Shown here: piece by piece, positions 7,139 through 13,920 of the stretch
Numbering within the stretch: position 1 is the first letter of the stretch
How the letters are laid out: each line of letters opens with the position of its first letter
From: Pseudomonadota bacterium
GTDB taxonomy: Bacteria; Myxococcota_A; Polyangia; Polyangiales; Polyangiaceae
Direction of reading: 5' to 3'
NCBI GenBank assembly: GCA_023428245.1
Contig: JAEYYX010000045.1
Span: 1 to 21,695, forward strand
DNA length: 21,695 bases
Notes under the pieces: generated by a model
Database searches by the model: none
Seen by the model: only the letters and a program-made list of their open reading frames with translations
Told to the model about the DNA's origin: nothing
Made by a program: the position numbers and the translations under genes

Positions 7139-8634
7139 GTCGCGCTCCCTTCCGTCGGCTCGAGCGCTGCTTCGGGCGGCGAGTGCGCTGTTTCGGAGGA
7201 ATGATCGACGAGGTGACCGAGCTTCTCGAAGGAGGTCACGAGGTCGTAAACCGTGGCCATTTGTTTCCCGAGTTTGCTGAGCGAAACGAGCGCCGAGGTG
7301 GTCACGAGCTCAGCCCCGACGAGCTGTCCGAGGGAAAGCTGACCTGAAATGACGAGGCGTCCACCGATGATCAAGAGCGCCGCCCCAAACACCATCTCGA
7401 GAGCGAAGATGGCCGCGAGCTGAGCAAAGCTGATGCGAAACATTGCGCTCCGCGCTTCGATCCATTGGTCAACCTTCATGCGGCCCGTCAGGCTCCGGTC
7501 CACGGCGTCGCTCTCCGAGGGTCCATCAGCGAGCCACGCCGCAATCTGGTACTTTGCCCTCGACTCCCTCAAGTTTCTCTGAAGGGCGGAGCGAAACGGA
7601 AGGCGAATCACAAGCCACGCGGAGATCACGAGAGCCAGGGCAAAGCCGAGCAAAATCGGGTGATAGACGCCGAGCAGGATCGTCGCGGCGAGCACCTGAA
7701 GGCTCATTCCCGTGACGTCGAGGGCGACCACGAAGAACGCCTTGTCGACAGTCGTGATCTCAAAGAAGCGGTGCTCAGGGTACCGGACGGAGCTTGTCAG
7801 AGACGACTTGCGCGTCCCGAGATCGAGGGCCACCCGGTGCACAAAGCGGCGCACGATGTTCTCAACGGCCCAGACCTGAAGCAGGCGGAGAGCGCTCGCT
7901 CCTGCGAGCGCGACCAGGAGCACCAGCGACAGAACGATGATCGGCTGTACCAGCATGCCGAAACTGATGTTGTTGATGAGGACTTGGGCCGCGAGGGGCA
8001 CCGCGAGCGCCAGCGCTTCATAGCCCACCGCGAAGAGGAGAACTGTCGAGAGCAGCCCCCGCTCCAGCAGGAAATAGCGAAAAACGCGACGAACCCCTTG
8101 TGAACCAGCCAAAGGCGAGAGCTCCCGTCCCGTGGCGCGAAGGAGAAAAGTCCGCGCGCGGCCGTTCCACTCTTCACGAGGGACACGCGAAACCTTTCCG
8201 GTGGAGTTCTTGAGGAGCGTTCGCTTCTTGGACCATTCGACCACGATCTCCGGGCGCTCCCCGAGGTGGACGATGGGAAGGCGAACCTCGGACAGTTCGA
8301 GTTCCTCGGGGCGAACTTCGATCGGCAGGAGCTCGACGCCGAGGTCGAGGGCGGCTCCCTTGAGCGCTTCGATGAGCGAATTCTCACTGGACCATTTCGT
8401 CGCCGCATCGAGGACGCGGGAGCGCGGCTGTCTTGGAAGTAGTGTCGTCAGGAGTTCGAGCAGCTGGAGCCGAACCTGAGAAGCTTCGTGCATTTGCTTG
8501 GGGGAGAAGAGCAGGAATCGCTGGTCTATTCCAGAGATTCGCCCCCCCGTCGCTCGCTCCGCGCTTGGTAGGCTTCGTGTGTCCCAAGGAACGAAACTGG
8601 CGCGTGAGACGTGTCTTTGAGGCCCGACACTCAC
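7135..8634 (-). CDS. ABC exporter membrane subunit lacking the ATPase domain
   Basis: A 499-residue frame (GTG 8634; Met48, nearer the conserved part, is an alternative start and neither has a well-placed Shine-Dalgarno). Residues ~80-170 resemble the degenerate C39-peptidase-like domain of HlyB/peptidase-containing exporters, without a catalytic Cys. Residues ~185-475 form an ABC type-1 exporter membrane domain with five to six hydrophobic helices (about 194-216, 231-250, 303-322, 326-345, 404-427) and the usual closing helix before SFEKLGHLVD. In full exporters the nucleotide-binding domain begins here, but this protein ends about 22 residues later with GTGA coupling to the adaptor gene. 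No Walker A, signature or Walker B motif exists in this gene or in its two downstream partners. Either an ATPase is supplied in trans or transport is powered differently. The cargo is unknown. Confidence 0.8.
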   Translation of the reverse strand: MSVGPQRHVSRASFVPWDTRSLPSAERATGGRISGIDQRFLLFSPKQMHEASQVRLQLLELLTTLLPRQPRSRVLDAATKWSSENSLIEALKGAALDLGVELLPIEVRPEELELSEVRLPIVHLGERPEIVVEWSKKRTLLKNSTGKVSRVPREEWNGRARTFLLRATGRELSPLAGSQGVRRVFRYFLLERGLLSTVLLFAVGYEALALAVPLAAQVLINNISFGMLVQPIIVLSLVLLVALAGASALRLLQVWAVENIVRRFVHRVALDLGTRKSSLTSSVRYPEHRFFEITTVDKAFFVVALDVTGMSLQVLAATILLGVYHPILLGFALALVISAWLVIRLPFRSALQRNLRESRAKYQIAAWLADGPSESDAVDRSLTGRMKVDQWIEARSAMFRISFAQLAAIFALEMVFGAALLIIGGRLVISGQLSLGQLVGAELVTTSALVSLSKLGKQMATVYDLVTSFEKLGHLVDHSSETAHSPPEAALEPTEGSAT

Positions 8635-8656
8635 GATTCAAGCGCGGGCAAACCTC

Positions 8657-8674
8657 CGTCTGAAAGGACAGACG
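8657..8674. other. Hairpin in the exporter leader
   Basis: CGTCTG-aaagga-CAGACG is a perfect 6-bp dyad in the 117-bp gap between the lipoprotein gene (stop at 8752) and the exporter gene, both on the minus strand. It could be a weak terminator or attenuator, or part of the leader. On the minus strand a GGAGG motif follows it, 17 bases before the GTG start. Confidence 0.35.
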
Positions 8675-8751
8675 CTCCAAAATGCCACACTTCTTCAAGA
8701 ATCCGGCCCTCGGCGACGTGTTTCTCAGGACACAAGCCCCGCCAGCCACCA

Positions 8752-9249
8752 CTACTTGTCAGCGACAAGAGCGAGCTGGCGATGAGTGCAGGAACTTCCG
8801 CAGGCGCGCTCGTCGGTGTCCTTCCAGGTTTTCCCTGCCGAAAGCGTTCGCTCCGAGAACTTCACCTCAAGCTCCTCATGAAGGCCCTCGACGGACACGC
8901 CCAGCACGATAGGAAGCCGCCGTCCCACCTGCGCTACCCGATCCTCCCCCGCGTCCACGTCCTTGGATTCCCATTCGTAGACGACGTCGACGAACCTTGA
9001 CCCTGCTTCCGCGAGAGAACACTCGGTCTCCGTCGCGCCTGCGACGCAGGTCGAGCGGCCGCCCTTCCATTCGACCTCGAAGGTGATCTCGCTACTCGAC
9101 ACGTCAATGGGCTCGGGGAAATTCGCGATTGTCACGTCGTCGCAAAAACAATCACTCCGCGAGCTGCACGACGCTCCCATGAGCCCCGCCAGAGTGAAGC
9201 CAAGCAAAGTAAAGAATAACCTTCCCATGGAGCTCAGCTTGCGGAGCAT
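8752..9249 (-). CDS. Small lipoprotein of unknown function
   Basis: A 165-residue protein with a lipoprotein signal peptide: a short basic start (MLRKLSSMGR), a hydrophobic stretch and the lipobox MGASC, lipidated Cys at residue 28. The mature part is acidic, with several Cys residues (CSSRSDCFCDD close to the anchor, then STC and TEC about 55 residues on, and ACGSSC near the end) that could form periplasmic disulfides. The middle alternates hydrophobic and polar residues (SSSEITFEVEWKGG, DVVYEWESKD), suggesting a beta-sandwich. I do not recognise the family. Met8 is an alternative start that would still leave a complete signal peptide. It lies 117 bp upstream of the exporter operon on the same strand and could be co-transcribed or be a partner, but nothing proves this. 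Confidence 0.7.
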   Translation of the reverse strand: MLRKLSSMGRLFFTLLGFTLAGLMGASCSSRSDCFCDDVTIANFPEPIDVSSSEITFEVEWKGGRSTCVAGATETECSLAEAGSRFVDVVYEWESKDVDAGEDRVAQVGRRLPIVLGVSVEGLHEELEVKFSERTLSAGKTWKDTDERACGSSCTHRQLALVADK

Positions 9250-9267
9250 CCGAAGAAAGTCAAACGC

Positions 9268-9282
9268 CGGGCGTCGCGCCCG
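9268..9282. promoter_or_regulatory. Dyad in the divergent promoter region
   Basis: The 110-bp space between the divergent lipoprotein genes (9250-9359) must hold both promoters. It contains a 6-bp dyad, CGGGCG-tcg-CGCCCG, close to the minus-strand gene. No clear -35/-10 pair was recognised. The dyad may be an operator or simply a GC-rich hairpin. Confidence 0.25.
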
Positions 9283-9359
9283 CCCCCTGGCGTTCCGGCA
9301 ATAGTTACCGGCTTAAGAGCGGCATTGCGGACGGGAGCACAATTTGCGATCCTGGCGGG

Positions 9360-10913
9360 ATGGTGAGACTCAAACGGCATGGGACGGCGGCGTTCATCAC
9401 GGCGTGCGCTATGGCAATGGGACCGGTCGTCGCCTGCGGGAGCAGTAGCGACGATGACGGCAGCGACGCCGGGGGTGAAGCCGGGGCCGGGGCCGACGAC
9501 GGAGACACCAAAGGGACAGGGAGCAGGAGCGGCAGCGGTTCGGGCGGCAGGAGCAGCAGCGGTTCGGGCGGCAGAAGCAGCAGCGGTTCGGGTGGCGACG
9601 GCGGCACCGTCACGTATGCAGCGATCGAGCGCGCGGCCAAGCTGATTTACGACGACCTCGAGAACACCGAGGGCAAGCCCGACGGAGACGAAGCTGCGCA
9701 CATCGATCACCTCACTTCGCACGTCGCCGGAGCCCTCGAAGCCTTGGGCTTCCCGTTCGTCGACGAAGATGACCTGAGCGAAGACGAGATCACCGAACAG
9801 ATCGAGGCCCTTCTCGAAGAAGGAAGGCCCTTCGTCACCACGACTTTGGCCTACCAAATCGCCCGGGCCTACGAAGGCGGCATGCTCGTGGACGTCCCGG
9901 GGTATTTCGAGGGCCTCGAAGAGCAGGGTGTGGAGAGCCTCCTCGGCGATGCGCTGAGCGCGCACGATTTCGTGAGTTCGCAGGTGTATTCTCTAGGTTT
10001 GACCGCTGCGCTCGACACGACGGTTCCCCTGGACCCGAAGACCATCACGTCCGCCTTCCTTTGGGCCCTAGGTCAGGAACGCGCGGCCCGGCTCGAGATT
10101 GTAGAAGACCCGATTTGGGGTGATGCCCGGCTCGACCCGCTCCAGTTTACGCTGCTCAACTACACGCTCCTCTCCACGCCCGGCGCCACGGATCGGACGC
10201 AGTCGCTGCGCCCTCCTAAGGTCAGGCCGGCCTTCGTCGGCAAGATCATCAAGAAGGGCGTCAAAGAGTTCATCAAGGAACAGCTCAAGGACGCAGCCAA
10301 GGACCAGGTCACCGACATTCTGCAAGACCTCCTCGAAGTTCCCCTCGACCCGCTCGAGGCGGCACAGGTCAGCGTCTGCGCCTCCATGTTGCTCTACGGC
10401 CACAAGATCCACATGGAGAACGTCCCGAAGGAGATTTGGCACAAGAACTCCGGTTCCCCGAACTCCACGACGGCCTACATGCTGCTCAACTTCGAGGACG
10501 ACTACTCCAACAATACCAAAGGACAGGTCGCTGCCTGGCTGAGCGAATGTGAGCTTCCGCCCAAGGGATTCGTGCCTGGGAAGAAGATCAAGGAGTGGTC
10601 GGTAGCAGGCGGAATCATCGGCCACGGCGAGTTCACCGACAAGGAGACTGTCACGGACAATGCCGGCGAGGCCCAGGCCACCTGGGAGGCCATCGCGGAC
10701 AACATCAAAGACTCCTGCCGCACTGATGACATCATGAACTATATCGTGGACGGCGTGACACAGGTGAAAGTCAGCGGACTTCTCCCGGGCTGGAGCAATC
10801 TCGAAACCATCGTGACCGCCCTGAACCCGAAAACGGGGAACCAGGGTCACGCGCCGCTCGCTGTGCACTACAAGCGCCAAAGGACCGACCGGAACTGCCA
10901 CTATCCGGATTGA
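9360..10913 (+). CDS. Large lipoprotein of unknown function
   Basis: A 517-residue protein. Residues 1-25 are a lipoprotein signal peptide ending in VVAC, with the lipidated Cys at 26. A disordered Asp/Gly then Gly/Ser linker (~27-82) includes a 24-bp DNA repeat. The rest, ~430 residues, is mostly soluble and acidic: an Asp/Glu-rich helical region (EDDLSEDEITEQIEALLEEG, ~137-156), a Lys-rich amphipathic region (FVGKIIKKGVKEFIKEQLKD, ~291-310), and a C-terminal part with paired Cys residues that ends RNCHYPD. I do not recognise a domain. The stop overlaps the next gene's start (TGATG), so the two are translationally coupled and probably function together at the envelope. It diverges from the smaller lipoprotein gene. 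A weak GGCGGG precedes the ATG. Confidence 0.8.
   Translation: MVRLKRHGTAAFITACAMAMGPVVACGSSSDDDGSDAGGEAGAGADDGDTKGTGSRSGSGSGGRSSSGSGGRSSSGSGGDGGTVTYAAIERAAKLIYDDLENTEGKPDGDEAAHIDHLTSHVAGALEALGFPFVDEDDLSEDEITEQIEALLEEGRPFVTTTLAYQIARAYEGGMLVDVPGYFEGLEEQGVESLLGDALSAHDFVSSQVYSLGLTAALDTTVPLDPKTITSAFLWALGQERAARLEIVEDPIWGDARLDPLQFTLLNYTLLSTPGATDRTQSLRPPKVRPAFVGKIIKKGVKEFIKEQLKDAAKDQVTDILQDLLEVPLDPLEAAQVSVCASMLLYGHKIHMENVPKEIWHKNSGSPNSTTAYMLLNFEDDYSNNTKGQVAAWLSECELPPKGFVPGKKIKEWSVAGGIIGHGEFTDKETVTDNAGEAQATWEAIADNIKDSCRTDDIMNYIVDGVTQVKVSGLLPGWSNLETIVTALNPKTGNQGHAPLAVHYKRQRTDRNCHYPD
9534..9596 (+). repeat. 24-bp tandem repeat encoding the Gly/Ser linker
   Basis: The unit AGCGGTTCGGGCGGCAGGAG plus CAGC occurs at 9534-9557 and 9558-9581 (one mismatch), with a partial third copy at 9582-9596. 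It encodes SGSGGRSS repeats in the lipoprotein spacer. Being in frame and 24 bp long, it can change copy number without breaking the gene. Confidence 0.85.
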
Positions 10914-12898
10914 TGCCGCGCCTCTCCGCCGGCCCGGCCCTGGTCGTCTGTCTGACAGCGCTCTTCGCGCTGCCACAGATGGCGGGGGGCTACCGGCTCA
11001 CAAAATGGGGCCTTTTCGGTCTCGGGCTGGCCACGCTGGCTCTCGGGTTGCTCGTGCGCCTTCGGGCGTACGAGCAGCTCCGTTTTGTGCCTCGGCTCGC
11101 TTGGGTGCCGTCGCTCGCGTTCATCGCGGCTGCCATCCTGCTTCCGGCGCTCTCACCCTCTCCCGCCGTGGCGCACTGGCCTCTCGCTCTTGTCCTGCTC
11201 ACGGGGCTCGGCTTCTTCTTCGTCACCACCGTCGCTCTGCATCTGGACGTTGACCCAGCGCACGCTCGGCGAAGCAGTCTTCTCTCCCTCACGACTGCGG
11301 GTGCGCTCTGCGCGGTGCTCGTATTGCTCCAAGCGGCAGGCCTTCGCTGGATGACAGAGGGTGTGCCTCCTGGGCTCGAGTTTCGGGCACCGGGCACCTT
11401 CGGAAACCCGAACTGGGCCGCGGCGTTTCTCGCGCCTTTGGTGCCGCTCTCTCTCGCGCTCGGGGCAACTGCCCGTGGTGATCGGGGGCGCCGACTGCAT
11501 CACGGCGTCACGACTCTGCTCGCGATCGCTGTGATGGCGACGTTGTCGAAGGACGGGACGCTGACGCTCGTGGCGGGCGTATTTTCGTACCTGCTCTTGG
11601 ACAGGAAAGCGCCGCTGCGAAGGCGAGTTGCGCTGCTGAGCGTAGGGCTCGCGGGAGCGACGGTCCTATCGGTCGTGGCTTGGCAGCTCGATTGGTTCCA
11701 CAGTGCGCCCTGGCTCCGCGGACGTTGGTTCGTCTGGCGGGCGGCGCTGCTCTTAGCGATTCATCACCCTGTGACGGGGCTCGGGCTCGGAGGATTCTTG
11801 CCGGCCTACGGGGAGGCCGCTGAAGAGCTCAGTCGCGCGCATCCTGAGCTCTTCATGCCGCTTTCGGTCTTGGATGTGGCGCACAACGATGTGCTGCAGT
11901 TTGCAGCCGAGGGCGGCTTCCTTACGGCTACGGCCTTTGTGCTTGTGGTGCTCTCGTCGGTGCTGCTGGCATGGAGGGATGGCTCACCGCTCGCACGCGG
12001 CGTGGGCGCAGCGATCGCGGCGCTGTTCGTGAACAGTCTCGCGGACCCAGCGCTCCGCATGCCAGCGACGTTTGCGCTCTTCTTCTTTTTGCTGGGGTGG
12101 CTGGCGACTAGGTCGCAAAGCGAAAAGCCGGGCGAGGCTCCGCACGATGCGGCGGGAGCAGACAAGGAACCGCACAACACCGCGAATACGCACAGGGCGG
12201 CCCACAACACGACCAAAGCGAACCAGGCCGCACACAGCGCGGCGCAGGCGAACGCGACAACATCCCTAGCGAGACACGTCTTGCTCACCAGGATCTTGCT
12301 GGTCGCCTCCTTCGCGCTCGGCGCAGTACAGGGAGTCCGCTACTTGGCGGGCAATCTTTACTGGACTTGGGGTCGTGATGCGCTCGACGCAGAGAGTCCC
12401 GTCGAGCCGACGCTCGAGCACTATGAACAGGCGCGCGTCTTCCTGCCGGAGCACGGGCGCATGGCCGCTGAGCACGCGAAGGCGCTCCTCCGCGCAGGAA
12501 AGCTCGACGAGGCCATCTTAGCTTCGAAGGCTGCTTCAGCGCTGCGGTTCGATTGGGACGATGAGCTATTCCGAGCGGATGTGCGCGCCCATCGGCTCGA
12601 GCCAGATCAGGTCGTCCAGATGTGGCGAGACTTGGCTGCGCGCTACCCGATGCTCCTCACACCCCACCTCCGCCTGGGGGCGCTCTACGCAAAGTCGGGG
12701 GACGCAGCTGCGGCCATCCGAGAATACGAAGCCGTGCTCGCCCTTCCCCAGCCGACGCGCGCAGGCGAATCCGCCCAAGCGCAGGCGACAAGTGCGCTCC
12801 GCAAACTCCGAGGGGAAGAGCCCCCCGAACAGCACCCTCAGAGGAAACGCGCCAGCGAGCGACCTTCGAAGGTGCCGAGGCCTTGGGAGGCGCGTTGA
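10913..12898 (+). CDS. O-antigen ligase/polymerase-like membrane protein with C-terminal TPR-like region
   Basis: ATG 10913 overlaps the previous stop (TGATG). The 661-residue protein has about 11-12 transmembrane helices in residues 1-405, with hallmarks of the O-antigen ligase (Wzy_C/WaaL) superfamily: APGTFGNPNWAAAFL (~159-173), GRWFVWRAALLL followed by HPVTGLGLGGF (~270-295), and AHNDVLQFAAEGGF (~323-336). Where many ligases have a Ser-Arg motif this one reads TLSKDGTL. A hydrophilic insert of four 10-residue repeats (410-449) leads to one more membrane helix (~455-475), then ~150 periplasmic residues with TPR-like helix pairs (AAEHAKALLRAGKLDEAILA; LRLGALYAKSGDAAAAIREY). Family members join or polymerise lipid-linked glycans. 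No glycosyltransferase genes adjoin it, so the substrate is unknown, and ligase cannot be told from polymerase. Confidence 0.85.
   Translation: MPRLSAGPALVVCLTALFALPQMAGGYRLTKWGLFGLGLATLALGLLVRLRAYEQLRFVPRLAWVPSLAFIAAAILLPALSPSPAVAHWPLALVLLTGLGFFFVTTVALHLDVDPAHARRSSLLSLTTAGALCAVLVLLQAAGLRWMTEGVPPGLEFRAPGTFGNPNWAAAFLAPLVPLSLALGATARGDRGRRLHHGVTTLLAIAVMATLSKDGTLTLVAGVFSYLLLDRKAPLRRRVALLSVGLAGATVLSVVAWQLDWFHSAPWLRGRWFVWRAALLLAIHHPVTGLGLGGFLPAYGEAAEELSRAHPELFMPLSVLDVAHNDVLQFAAEGGFLTATAFVLVVLSSVLLAWRDGSPLARGVGAAIAALFVNSLADPALRMPATFALFFFLLGWLATRSQSEKPGEAPHDAAGADKEPHNTANTHRAAHNTTKANQAAHSAAQANATTSLARHVLLTRILLVASFALGAVQGVRYLAGNLYWTWGRDALDAESPVEPTLEHYEQARVFLPEHGRMAAEHAKALLRAGKLDEAILASKAASALRFDWDDELFRADVRAHRLEPDQVVQMWRDLAARYPMLLTPHLRLGALYAKSGDAAAAIREYEAVLALPQPTRAGESAQAQATSALRKLRGEEPPEQHPQRKRASERPSKVPRPWEAR
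12140..12259 (+). repeat. Four degenerate 30-bp/10-residue repeats in the ligase linker
   Basis: Four consecutive 10-residue units encode PHDAAGADKE, PHNTANTHRA, AHNTTKANQA and AHSAAQANAT (12140-12169, 12170-12199, 12200-12229, 12230-12259). The shared pattern is [PA]-H-[DNS]-[AT]-[AT]. They form a hydrophilic, His/Asn/Ala-rich linker between the membrane core and the last membrane helix. Confidence 0.75.
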
Positions 12899-12950
12899 GC
12901 GGACGTGATGCGAGCGCTCTCCCCTCTCGACGCTCCTGCCATGTTTGCGA

Positions 12951-13070
12951 CGTGACGCAGGAAGACCCAGTCGCGCCCTTGCCGACTACGTCCGGAGCGT
13001 GTCCAGTAACGGGCGCTTCGACGTGCTCGTGAACAACACGGCCTGCACTCCGTCGAGCTCGGAGACCTAG
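12951..13070 (+). pseudogene. Remnant of a short-chain dehydrogenase gene
   Basis: The frame ending at TAG 13068-13070 reads RALADYVRSVSSNGRFDVLV then NNTA. This matches the stretch of a classical short-chain dehydrogenase that ends in the NNAG motif (…GR.DVLVNNAG). Only about 40 codons remain; there is no Rossmann start and no catalytic Ser/Tyr/Lys, and the sequence departs from the family straight after NNTA. It is not a copy of the intact dehydrogenase at 3547-4299, which reads NGIFNNAG at this point. It is best read as an eroded fragment in the 12899-13154 gap. Confidence 0.5.
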
Positions 13071-13071
13071 C

Positions 13072-13092
13072 CGGGACACACTCGGTGTCCCG
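13072..13092. terminator. Hairpin terminator candidate
   Basis: CGGGACAC-actcg-GTGTCCCG is a perfect 8-bp GC-rich stem with a 5-nt loop, directly after the dehydrogenase remnant and 170 bp after the ligase gene. There is no T-tract. It probably ends transcription from the left. Confidence 0.55.
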
Positions 13093-13154
13093 CTTGGCAC
13101 TTCCCCCGCCCGGGGCGGTGGACGCGGCCCTCGAACGCTGAGTACCCTGGCTTG

Positions 13155-13676
13155 GTGGCCACGAAGAAGACCACCAACCCGATCGACGCCTACCTTGCGG
13201 GCCTCAACAACGCCGCCGCGCGCGCAACCCTCACGCAGCTCCGCGCGCAGCTCCGCGCGCTCTTGCCGGAGGCCACCGAGACGATCAGCTACGACATGCC
13301 GGCCTTCCGCCTGCCTAACGGCAAGGTCGCCGCCGGGTTCGCCTTCTTCGGGAAGAACTGCGGGTACTACCCGCACAGCGGCGGTGTCATCTCGACGCTC
13401 GGTGCGCTGGTCGACGGGTACAAGACGACAAAGGGTGGCATCTCATTCCCGCCTGACGCGCCGCTGCCCAAGAAGCTCGTGAGCGCGCTCGTCCGCGCGC
13501 GGCTTGCCGAAATCGACGAGAAGGAACGCGAGCCGAAGACCACGCGGACGACGAAACGGGCGACGGCGCGCGAGCCCTCGGTGCTCTCTGCGAGCACGCG
13601 CGAGAGCGGCGCCGCAGCGCGCGTTGGCGCGCGAAAGGCTCGAACTTCCGTGGAGAAACGGCGAAGCCCGCGTTGA
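13155..13676 (+). CDS. DUF1801 (YdhG-like) domain protein with a basic tail
   Basis: The first ~115 residues match the DUF1801/YdhG-like fold: NPIDAYLAGL and a helix, LLPEATETISYDMPAFRLPN (the characteristic E.I.Y.MPAF motif), GFAFFGKNCGYYPHSGG, and a C-terminal KGGISFPPDAPLP segment with a closing helix (LVSALVRARLAEID). The family is cytoplasmic and functionally unassigned. The last ~60 residues form an extra Lys/Arg/Thr/Ser/Ala-rich tail with no hydrophobic core, unlike the compact family members of 110-140 residues; it may bind nucleic acid or be disordered. GTG 13155 is chosen over the adjacent TTG 13152; no strong ribosome-binding site is visible for either. Confidence 0.85.
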   Translation: MATKKTTNPIDAYLAGLNNAAARATLTQLRAQLRALLPEATETISYDMPAFRLPNGKVAAGFAFFGKNCGYYPHSGGVISTLGALVDGYKTTKGGISFPPDAPLPKKLVSALVRARLAEIDEKEREPKTTRTTKRATAREPSVLSASTRESGAAARVGARKARTSVEKRRSPR

Positions 13677-13825
13677 GCGAAAGCGAGGCGTCCCGGCTCC
13701 ACGCTGGACTGTCGCTGCGAAGCGAGCCTGTGTGGTCCGCATGGACCAGGCCCCGCAGCCCGAAGACGCCGCCGCGATCACCGAGCGCGAGGAGCTGCGG
13801 CGCTGAATCCCGAGGGGTCGGTGCA

Positions 13826-13868
13826 GGGCGCCATCGCGGTGCCCTCGTTGGCGCGGGGGGAGCCCCCG
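13826..13868. terminator. Tandem GC hairpins upstream of the ars promoter
   Basis: GGGCGCC-atcgc-GGTGCCC (13826-13844, 7 bp with one G-T pair) is followed by CGGGGG-gag-CCCCCG (13854-13868, 6 bp). They lie between the DUF1801 gene and the arsR promoter, where they could shield the ars operon from readthrough. The rest of the gap 13677-13916 holds no recognisable gene. Confidence 0.45.
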
Positions 13869-13878
13869 ACCTCCTGGA

Positions 13879-13907
13879 TTGACGGAGGCTGTGGAGTTTC
13901 TTATCGT
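13879..13907 (+). promoter_or_regulatory. Predicted sigma-70-type promoter of the ars operon
   Basis: TTGACG (13879-13884) and TATCGT (13902-13907) are separated by exactly 17 bp and match the -35 and -10 consensus at 5/6 and 4/6 positions. They sit in an unusually AT-rich patch. Transcription would begin around 13913-13915, only 2-4 bases before the arsR ATG, implying an almost leaderless arsR mRNA; this fits the absence of a well-placed Shine-Dalgarno. Confidence 0.55.
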
Positions 13908-13920
13908 GTATTAACGATGA
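13901..13920. promoter_or_regulatory. Candidate ArsR operator O1
   Basis: TTATCGTGTATTAACGATGA contains the dyad ATCGT-gtatta-ACGAT, extended imperfectly on both sides. It overlaps the predicted -10, the start point and the arsR start codon, where bound ArsR would block transcription. An inverted, 15/20-identical copy lies before arsD at 14287-14306, which strengthens the assignment. Confidence 0.6.

Noticed and set aside
13504..13806. Plus-strand frame of 100 codons ending RMDQAPQPEDAAAITEREEL.
   Set aside because: It overlaps the DUF1801 tail in another frame, has no start with a ribosome-binding site and shows no recognisable domain.
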